Shown here: positions 6,330 through 11,389 of the stretch, piece after piece
How the letters are laid out: each line of letters opens with the position of its first letter
Position numbering within the stretch: position 1 is the stretch's first letter
Assembly: GCA_003219495.1 (NCBI GenBank)
Contig: QHOZ01000159.1
Span: forward strand, 1-11,389
Length of the DNA: 11,389 nt
Source of the DNA: Verrucomicrobiota bacterium
Lineage (GTDB): Bacteria; Verrucomicrobiota; Verrucomicrobiae; Chthoniobacterales; UBA10450
Reading direction: 5' to 3'
Made by a program: the position numbers and the translations under genes
The notes under the pieces: generated by a model
Told to the model about the DNA's origin: nothing
Database searches by the model: none
What the model saw: the letters and a program-made list of their open reading frames with translations, nothing else

Positions 6330-6998
6330 CTACTTTTGAGACGGTGAAATTAGCAGGACAATCTCGCCTTTTGGAAGGTGCGCCTCGTAATGCGCAAGGA
6401 GCTCGGTCGCAGTGCCACGCCGGAATTCTTCGAATTTCTTAGTCAGCTCGCGCGCAACGCACAGTTGTCGATCTTGCAGGATGTCGATCGACGCCTTCAG
6501 CGTTTTCGTAAGCCGATAAGGCGATTCGAAAAAGATCGATGTTACTTCACGCGTGGCGGCGGCGCGCAATTCGCGCTCGCGCTGGCCGCTTTTGATCGGC
6601 AAAAATCCGCCAAAGAAAAATCTCTCGGCCGAGAATCCGGATCCGACCAGCGCCGTCGAGATCGATGACGCGCCGGGAATAATTGTGAATGGAAGTTCGC
6701 GCTTGATGCATTCGCGGATCAATCGCGCGCCGGGATCGGAAACTCCCGGCGTTCCGGCATCGGTGATGAGCGCGATTTTTTCGCCGGCCGCGAGTCGTTC
6801 CACCAACTGCGCGGTGCGCATCGCTTCATTGTGCTGGTGATAACTGATCAGCGGCTTCGCAATTTGATAATGCTTTAACAAAATTCCCGAATGCCGCGTG
6901 TCCTCCGCTGCGACAAGATCGACATCTTTCAAGACCTCAAGCGCGCGCAGTGTGATGTCGCCGAGGTTTCCAATAGGCGTAGCGACAACGTAAAGCAT
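6330..6998 (-). CDS. rsmI: 16S rRNA 2'-O-ribose C1402 methyltransferase
   Basis: A 222-residue SAM-dependent tetrapyrrole-methylase-fold enzyme that methylates the ribose of C1402 in 16S rRNA, tuning the P site. Motifs are VATPIGNLGDITLRA (5-19), AEDTR (31-35), LITDAGTPGVSDPG (77-90), PGASS, FFESPYR and GEIVLLI near the end. It is shorter than the E. coli enzyme (about 286 residues) because the C-terminal extension is missing; short forms are common. It lies upstream of rplU on the same strand with a 71-bp gap, and divergently from the lipoprotein gene with 60 bp between starts. Two copies of the repeated decamer lie inside it. Confidence 0.96.
   Translation of the reverse strand: MLYVVATPIGNLGDITLRALEVLKDVDLVAAEDTRHSGILLKHYQIAKPLISYHQHNEAMRTAQLVERLAAGEKIALITDAGTPGVSDPGARLIRECIKRELPFTIIPGASSISTALVGSGFSAERFFFGGFLPIKSGQRERELRAAATREVTSIFFESPYRLTKTLKASIDILQDRQLCVARELTKKFEEFRRGTATELLAHYEAHLPKGEIVLLISPSQK
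6466..6475 (-). repeat. AAGATCGACA word, copy 7
   Basis: Exact minus-strand copy, read by rsmI as CAA GAT CGA CAA (Gln-Asp-Arg-Gln), a codon phase distinct from the Lys-Ile-Asp copies. Confidence 0.75.
6915..6928 (+). repeat. AAGATCGACA word, copy 8, extended to AAGATCGACATCTT
   Basis: Second copy of the 14-mer. rsmI reads the complement as GAT GTC GAT CTT (Asp-Val-Asp-Leu). Confidence 0.75.
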
Positions 6999-7058
6999 CG
7001 AATTTGAATAAGGCCAACTCGTCTAACGAGAAACGAAAATCATACAAAGGATATTATT
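6999..7058. promoter_or_regulatory. Divergent intergenic region, rsmI and lipoprotein gene
   Basis: Sixty AT-richer bases between divergent starts must hold promoters for at least one side. CTCGT (7018-7022) and ACGAG (7026-7030) form a small inverted repeat around CTA, a possible operator. AAAGGA (7046-7051) is a good ribosome binding site for the ATG at 7059. I cannot place -35/-10 boxes with confidence. Confidence 0.4.
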
Positions 7059-7430
7059 ATGAGAATACGAAATTGGTTTTTGGCGCTGATGCCGTTCGGA
7101 TTGATTGGTTGTGCGGAGGAAGCGCCGCCTCCTGTCGCGACGACGACGACCGTAACCCGCGAAGTGACGACCACTGGTCCGACGGTTGAGCCGGTTGGCA
7201 CTAATGTCGTGGTGACCCAAGCGCCGCCGCCCGTGCGCGTCGAAACGCAAACGGTCGCGCCGGGCCCCACTTATGTCTGGCAAAAAGGCTACTGGCGTTG
7301 GAATGGCGGACGTTATCTTTGGGTGCCGGGGCATTGGGTTGAGCGTCCACGTGCCGCGGCCGTTTGGACGGAAGGTCATTGGGTTCGCCGCGGTGGCGGT
7401 TGGATTTGGGTCGGCGGTCACTGGCAATAA
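7059..7430 (+). CDS. Tryptophan-rich YXWGXW-repeat lipoprotein
   Basis: A 123-residue secreted lipoprotein. Residues 1-17 form a signal peptide ending in lipobox LIGC, with C18 as the acylation site. A Thr/Pro/Val-rich, low-complexity spacer follows (about 20-68). The C-terminal part is four copies of an eight-residue unit, aromatic/small-x-W-x-x-G-[YH]-W: YVWQKGYW (72-79), YLWVPGHW (86-93), AVWTEGHW (101-108) and WIWVGGHW (115-122), spaced 14-15 residues. This matches the YXWGXW repeat family found in envelope proteins of Gram-negative bacteria; its molecular role is not known. Outer-membrane location is inferred. AAAGGA seven bases upstream supports the start. The next gene follows after a strong hairpin. 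Confidence 0.85.
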   Translation: MRIRNWFLALMPFGLIGCAEEAPPPVATTTTVTREVTTTGPTVEPVGTNVVVTQAPPPVRVETQTVAPGPTYVWQKGYWRWNGGRYLWVPGHWVERPRAAAVWTEGHWVRRGGGWIWVGGHWQ

Positions 7431-7437
7431 GAGAATT

Positions 7438-7478
7438 TGCATCGCGTCGCAGTGAAGACTTTCTTGCGGCGCGATGCA
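7438..7478 (+). promoter_or_regulatory. 15-bp hairpin that buries the hydrolase start codon
   Basis: Bases 7438-7452 pair with 7464-7478 over 15 positions (13 Watson-Crick, two G-U) around an 11-base loop (7453-7463). The outer nine pairs are TGCATCGCG/CGCGATGCA. The ATG of the hydrolase (7474-7476) lies in the 3' arm. No T-run follows, so it is not a classical terminator by itself; start-codon sequestration or 3'-end protection of the lipoprotein mRNA are the likely roles. Confidence 0.5.
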
Positions 7479-8316
7479 TGATTCCTCCCGCCGAACGCCT
7501 ACGCGAAAAGGCGTTCGATTTTTCTTCGGCGTTTTTCTGCTTTTGCTGATCGCGCTGTCGATCTTGTACTTCAAGCAGCACGCGCTCGTTTATCATCCGC
7601 GACCGTACGGCGAAAGTTATGTTTACGCGCTGCCGGCCAACGGCGTTGAAATCAATTACACCGTCGCCAATGCGAAATACGTCGCGTTCTACGTTTCTGG
7701 AATTCACGCGACGCCGGACCGAGTGTGGGTCGCATTTTGCGGTAACGGTTCACTCGCGCTGGATTGGACGTCGATCCTCAAACAATATCCGCCGAATGGT
7801 GACGCGTTTTTGTTGATTGATTATCCCGGTTACGGAAAGAACGGCGGTTATGCGACGATCGCGAGCACGCGTCTGTCGGCTGCTGCGGCGCTGAAGACAT
7901 TGCTCGAGCGGCTGCAAACCAATGAAGATCGCCTGACGCTCTGCACGATCGGGCATTCGTTGGGCGCGGCGGTCGCGCTCGATTTCGCCACGAATCATCG
8001 CGTGCAAAAAATTGTCCTGATCGCGCCATTCACAACACTGCGAGAAGAAGCGGCGAGCATCTTCGGCGGTTGGGTTTCGCATTTGCTGATCGAGAGTTAC
8101 GACAACCGCGCAAATCTTCGTGGCGCGATGAAGCTGAATCCAGTAACGCGCGTCGCGATTTTTCATGGCACGGAGGATCAGGTGATTCCGGTCCGGATGG
8201 GCACCGAGCTCGCTCGCGAATTTCCGTTCGTGCAATTCTTTGCGATCAAAGGCGCCGATCACGTGAGTGTCCTCAATCACGCTCACGACGACATTATCAA
8301 TTGGATGAACGATTGA
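7474..8316 (+). CDS. Membrane-anchored alpha/beta hydrolase (BEM46/ABHD-like)
   Basis: A 280-residue serine hydrolase. A basic N-terminus (RRTPTRKGVR) and one transmembrane segment (about 15-33) suggest an inner-membrane anchor with the catalytic domain outside. The nucleophile motif GHSLG (160-164) gives S162; HGTEDQVIP (231-239) gives the acid D235; H263 in GADHVSVL is the probable catalytic His. The oxyanion region reads CGNGS (89-93), where relatives usually have HGNG, and DYPGYGKNGG (116-125) is the typical following loop. The substrate is unknown; lipids, esters or peptides are possible. ATG 7474 is chosen because the TM segment follows directly and later starts would fall within it. 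No Shine-Dalgarno is evident, and two hairpins overlap the start region. Confidence 0.85.
   Translation: MHDSSRRTPTRKGVRFFFGVFLLLLIALSILYFKQHALVYHPRPYGESYVYALPANGVEINYTVANAKYVAFYVSGIHATPDRVWVAFCGNGSLALDWTSILKQYPPNGDAFLLIDYPGYGKNGGYATIASTRLSAAAALKTLLERLQTNEDRLTLCTIGHSLGAAVALDFATNHRVQKIVLIAPFTTLREEAASIFGGWVSHLLIESYDNRANLRGAMKLNPVTRVAIFHGTEDQVIPVRMGTELAREFPFVQFFAIKGADHVSVLNHAHDDIINWMND
7492..7523 (+). terminator. Intrinsic-terminator-like hairpin inside the hydrolase start region
   Basis: CGAACGCC (7492-7499) and GGCGTTCG (7510-7517) form a perfect 8-bp stem with a 10-base loop, followed by A and five T (7519-7523). It has the form of a rho-independent terminator yet lies over codons 7-17 of the hydrolase. 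It could end lipoprotein transcripts or attenuate hydrolase expression. Confidence 0.45.
7556..7565 (-). repeat. AAGATCGACA word, copy 9
   Basis: Exact minus-strand copy within the transmembrane codons of the hydrolase, where the complement is read CTG TCG ATC TTG (Leu-Ser-Ile-Leu). Confidence 0.75.
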
Positions 8317-8362
8317 GTGAACGAATGACGGCCTGGAACGATCCAAGCTGTGGAGACGTTCA

Positions 8363-8626
8363 GTGAAGCCAGATTTCCAGTTCGACCACCAGCGCTTCCC
8401 GCGCACCGACTGTTTCTTTCAGTCGGGTGCCGACCGTTGGTATCATTACTGGTCGAACGATGAGGGAGATTTTCGCGCTCACAACGTTGGCCGCGAATAT
8501 TTGATCGCGGCCGCGCGCGAACGTGCAAAAGACATGGTCGTTCTCGGCATTCTTCTGCTCGCGGCAGCGTGGCCTATTGTTTTGGTAATGATCGAAGTGG
8601 CGCGGCTCCACCAAACTCACCACTAA
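8363..8626 (+). CDS. Small single-pass membrane protein of unknown function
   Basis: An 87-residue protein. GTG 8363 is the start because GGAG (8352-8355) sits 7 bases upstream. The N-terminal half is polar and aromatic (DCFFQSGADRWYHYW, 16-30). One transmembrane segment follows at about 58-79, after a charged stretch (AARERAKD), suggesting a C-tail anchor or a cytoplasmic N-terminus. The histidine-rich end is RLHQTHH. I do not recognise a family. It follows the hydrolase by 46 bp, and its GTG overlaps the stop of a 13-codon mini-frame starting at 8325. Its TAA overlaps the stop of the converging proline dehydrogenase gene. Confidence 0.65.
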   Translation: MKPDFQFDHQRFPRTDCFFQSGADRWYHYWSNDEGDFRAHNVGREYLIAAARERAKDMVVLGILLLAAAWPIVLVMIEVARLHQTHH

Positions 8627-11389
8627 GATCGACAATGTCGATCAGCGGGCGGAAGAAATTCGTCGCGGTATTGCGGAGTAGTTTCGGGCGCGAACCCGTG
8701 ACGCGTAATGTTTTCGGTGACGACGCGCGGGACGACGAATTGCAAAAGATAATCCGCGCCGCCGGCTTTGGTGCCGTCGCCACTCATTTTAAATCCGCCG
8801 AATGGATGACGGCCGACGACCGCGCCGGTGCATGAACGGTTAATGTAAACGTTACCCGCCACGAGCTCCGCTTTCGCGCGCTCGATGTTCGCCGGACTGC
8901 GCGAGAAAAATCCGGCGGTTAGCGCGAACTCGGTGCCATTTGCGATTTCAAATGCTTCATCGAGATCGCGCGCTTTGATCACGCTCAAGACCGGGCCGAA
9001 GATTTCTTCGCACGCGATCTTTGCCGCCGGATCGACATTCGTGAAGATCGTCGGCGGAATAAAAAATCCCTGGTTCGGCACATCGCCGCGTTGAAAGGCG
9101 AGACGCGCTTCCTGTTTACCGCTCTCGATGTAGCCGAGAATATTTTTGTGCGCTTTACCGTCGATCACCGGGCCGACCGTAATTCCGGGTTCTTCCGGGT
9201 TTCCGACGCGCAAGCTCGCCGCGGCGCTCATCAAACGTTCCATCGCGCGCGGATAAATTTCATCGAGAATAATCAAGCGGGAGCAGGCCGAACACTTTTG
9301 GCCTTGATAGCCGAACGCTGAATAAATCGTGTCGACGATCGCTTCGTCGAGATCTGCATCAGCGTCGATGATCACCGCGTTCTTGCCACCCATTTCGCAA
9401 ATAACTCGTTTTAGCTCGCGCTGACCTTCGCGCGTCTTACCTGCGCTTTCCCAAATCCGCAGACCGACTTCGCGCGAACCGGTGAACGCGATAAGATCGA
9501 CATCTTTGTGATCGACCAAATGCGCGCCCATAACTGAGCCTTTGCCGGGAAGATAATTCAGAACGCCGCGCGGGATTCCGGCTTCCTCGAAAATCTCCAT
9601 CAACATTGCGCCGACGACTGCGGATTGCTCGGCGGGTTTCATGATGACGGTGTTGCCGGTGACGAGTGCGGCGGCTGTCATGCCGGTGAGAATGGCGAGC
9701 GGGAAATTCCATGGCGCGATGATCAAGGCGACGCCGCGCGGCCAATAATGCTGATAACTTTCTTCGCCGAGCACGTGTTGCGTCAATCGCGGGCGACCAA
9801 TCATCCGCATTTGTTGCGCGTAGAAGAGACAGAAATCTATCGCTTCGCGAATGTCGCCATCCGCCTCCGCCCACGCTTTGCCGACTTCGTAAACTTCGAG
9901 GGCTGAAATTTCATAACGGCGCCGATCCATAATGTCGGCCGCGCGTTCGAGCAGACAGCAACGCGCTTCAAACGGCGTGCGGCTCCATTTTTCGAACGCT
10001 TCGCGCGCCGCTTTTACCGCGCGTTCGGCCTCAGCAATTCCTGCTTCGGCAACATGACCGACCACTTCGTCGGGCCGGCTCGGGTTGATCGACGCGATCG
10101 TGCTGTCGGTCCAAACGCGATCGCCATCGATGACGAGCGGATATTTTTGCCCGAGTTGCATCTTCACGTGCGCGAGGGCCGCGCGCATTCGTTCCTGGCT
10201 TTCTTTGTAGACGAAATTTATCAGTGGCGCGTTTTCGTAAATGTCGCCCGGCGGCGTATCGAGAGAAGCGCCGTCACCGCGAATCTCGAGTTGGCGGGCG
10301 CCGTTCGAGCTTTGCGGGACGATTCCAGCGGGATCGCGGAGCAATTCGTTTTCGGAAACGTTATCGGAAAATTTTGCGCGCAAGAAACCTTCGTTCGAAG
10401 TGTTTTCGAGCAGACGACGCACGAGATAAGCCATTCCCGGCAACAACTCGCCGACCGGCGAATATTCGCGAACGCGATATCCCGTTTCGACGAGCGCGCG
10501 TTTCACCGGACCGGCCATGCCGTAGAGCAATTGAAATTCGAAACGACTGCGGTCGATCCCGAGTTGCTCTGCGAGCGCTTGCGCGTGCGCGATGCTGCGA
10601 ACGTTGTGCGACCCGAACGCAGCGGTGACGATCGCTTCGTTCTCGAGCAAGAGGCGCGTGAGCACTTCGAAATTCAGATCGCTCTCGGGCTTTTGGAGAA
10701 AGACCGGGCAGTCCCATCCGTTTTGACGCGATTTTATTTTTTCAAAATCCCAGTAAGCGCCTTTGACCAGCCGAACGGCGAATCGCGTTCCTCGCTCGCG
10801 GCCCCATTCGAGCAAATCGCGCAGATCGTCTTCGGCGTCGCGCAGATAAGCTTGAATGACGATGCCGACGTGCGGCCAGTCGCAAAATTCGCTCTCCATG
10901 AACAGGGTCTTGAAGAGATCGAGCGTGGAATTTTTGTGCGCGTAACTCTCCATGTCGAAATTCACAAACGCGCCGAGCTCTCGCGCGCGTCGCAGGATCG
11001 GGCGCAATTTTGGCGCGAGATGCGCGATCGCGTTCGCCGGATCCGCGGGATTCATTTGTGAATAGAGCGCCGAGATTTTGACGGAAAGATTTACGACCGG
11101 GAACAGATCGGCGTCTTTCCCAAGCGGGTCCGACCAACCGCGACATTCGTGACCAAGATGCTCGAGCAACTGCATGCAGCGCATCGCGTATTCGTTCGCT
11201 TCGTTTTCGCTAACGACCGCTTCGCCCAGGAGATCGACCGTGAAACCGATGCCTTGTTTGCGCCGTTTCCGCAGAGTCTTCATGACGTCTTGCGGATTTT
11301 TTCCGGCGATGAACTGCCGCGCCATGCCGGAGACGTTCCAGCGCAGGAGCTGACCGCTGATAAACGGCACAATCCTCGCCGCGCGGACA
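8623..11389 (-). CDS. putA: Bifunctional proline dehydrogenase / delta-1-pyrroline-5-carboxylate dehydrogenase (5' end outside window)
   Basis: The enzyme oxidises proline to P5C (FAD) and then glutamate semialdehyde to glutamate (NAD). From a GTG at 11370 it has 915 residues, but the frame stays open to the window edge (VRAARIVPFISG), so the true N-terminus lies beyond. Positions below count from 11370. The proline dehydrogenase barrel spans about 40-335: VNLSVKISALYSQ (93-105), FVNFDMESY (135-143), AVRLVKGAYWD (198-208), FQLLYGM (279-285), YSPVGELLPGMAYLVRRLLE (303-322). The aldehyde dehydrogenase domain spans about 410-880: APWNFPLAI (552-560), KPAEQS (578-583), FTGSREVG (629-636), general base E659 in CEMGGKNA, nucleophile C693 in GQKCSACSRL, EEIFGPV (788-794). 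All catalytic residues are present. A DNA-binding N-terminal domain, as in E. coli PutA, cannot be assessed. No proline permease is in view. Confidence 0.95.
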   Translation of the reverse strand, partial: VRAARIVPFISGQLLRWNVSGMARQFIAGKNPQDVMKTLRKRRKQGIGFTVDLLGEAVVSENEANEYAMRCMQLLEHLGHECRGWSDPLGKDADLFPVVNLSVKISALYSQMNPADPANAIAHLAPKLRPILRRARELGAFVNFDMESYAHKNSTLDLFKTLFMESEFCDWPHVGIVIQAYLRDAEDDLRDLLEWGRERGTRFAVRLVKGAYWDFEKIKSRQNGWDCPVFLQKPESDLNFEVLTRLLLENEAIVTAAFGSHNVRSIAHAQALAEQLGIDRSRFEFQLLYGMAGPVKRALVETGYRVREYSPVGELLPGMAYLVRRLLENTSNEGFLRAKFSDNVSENELLRDPAGIVPQSSNGARQLEIRGDGASLDTPPGDIYENAPLINFVYKESQERMRAALAHVKMQLGQKYPLVIDGDRVWTDSTIASINPSRPDEVVGHVAEAGIAEAERAVKAAREAFEKWSRTPFEARCCLLERAADIMDRRRYEISALEVYEVGKAWAEADGDIREAIDFCLFYAQQMRMIGRPRLTQHVLGEESYQHYWPRGVALIIAPWNFPLAILTGMTAAALVTGNTVIMKPAEQSAVVGAMLMEIFEEAGIPRGVLNYLPGKGSVMGAHLVDHKDVDLIAFTGSREVGLRIWESAGKTREGQRELKRVICEMGGKNAVIIDADADLDEAIVDTIYSAFGYQGQKCSACSRLIILDEIYPRAMERLMSAAASLRVGNPEEPGITVGPVIDGKAHKNILGYIESGKQEARLAFQRGDVPNQGFFIPPTIFTNVDPAAKIACEEIFGPVLSVIKARDLDEAFEIANGTEFALTAGFFSRSPANIERAKAELVAGNVYINRSCTGAVVGRHPFGGFKMSGDGTKAGGADYLLQFVVPRVVTENITRHGFAPETTPQYRDEFLPPADRHCRS
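8625..8643. repeat. AAGATCGACA word, copy 10, as an inverted pair at converging stops
   Basis: The decamer (8625-8634) is followed after one base by a partial inverted copy, so GATCGACA (8627-8634) and TGTCGATC (8636-8643) make a perfect 8-bp palindrome. The plus-strand stop TAA (8624-8626) and minus-strand stop TAG (8623-8625) both overlap its edge. It may double as a short hairpin terminator, though no T-run follows. Confidence 0.7.
9493..9506 (+). repeat. AAGATCGACA word, copy 11, extended to AAGATCGACATCTT
   Basis: Third copy of the 14-mer. The putA gene reads the complement as GAT GTC GAT CTT (Asp-Val-Asp-Leu), just before FTGSREVG. Confidence 0.75.

Noticed and set aside
10054..11061. 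A 335-codon open frame on the plus strand
   Set aside because: It is antisense to the proline dehydrogenase domain, whose motifs are unmistakable on the minus strand; its composition is that of a shadow frame.

Overview
This is an accessory-poor, gene-dense chromosomal segment, probably from a soil-type Verrucomicrobiota (Chthoniobacterales/Spartobacteria-like). The phylum call is an inference: GC looks to be in the mid-50s by eye, and the gene content fits (rplU-rpmA-adk-like kinase-fmt order, YXWGXW lipoprotein, PutA-type fusion, sigma-54 response regulator). No marker settles it. I see no tRNA, rRNA, IS element, CRISPR array or prophage gene.

Layout. (1) Bases 1-2412, plus strand: the last 37 codons of a CbiX-like sirohydrochlorin chelatase, a small GAF-domain protein resembling free-methionine-sulfoxide reductase but lacking key cysteines, a 4Fe-4S protein of the DR2241 type started by TTG, and a TRZ/ATZ-type amidohydrolase broken by two frameshifts. 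These genes overlap or nearly abut and look like one transcript. (2) 2478-3845, plus strand: an NtrC-class response regulator with no kinase in view, preceded by a 64-bp leader holding an inverted and a direct repeat. (3) 3854-6998, minus strand: rsmI, then rplU-rpmA-(adenylate kinase)-(zinc-ribbon protein)-fmt, a tight translation and nucleotide-metabolism cluster. (4) 7059-8626, plus strand: a tryptophan-rich lipoprotein, a membrane-anchored alpha/beta hydrolase whose start lies inside a strong hairpin, and a small one-TM protein. (5) 8623-11389, minus strand: a bifunctional proline dehydrogenase/P5C dehydrogenase that runs off the right edge.

The most unusual signal is not a gene. The decamer AAGATCGACA (or its complement TGTCGATCTT) occurs 11 times exactly in 11.4 kb, about once per kb, where base composition predicts about 0.02. 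It lies on both strands, in all codon phases, in genes of unrelated function, and once as an inverted pair at a convergent gene junction where it overlaps both stop codons. This density and layout resemble DNA uptake sequences of Neisseria and Pasteurellaceae. I know of no such element described for this group.

Functionally the window is mostly housekeeping: ribosome assembly and translation initiation (L21, L27, RsmI, Fmt), nucleotide balance, proline catabolism, and perhaps tetrapyrrole metal insertion at the left edge.
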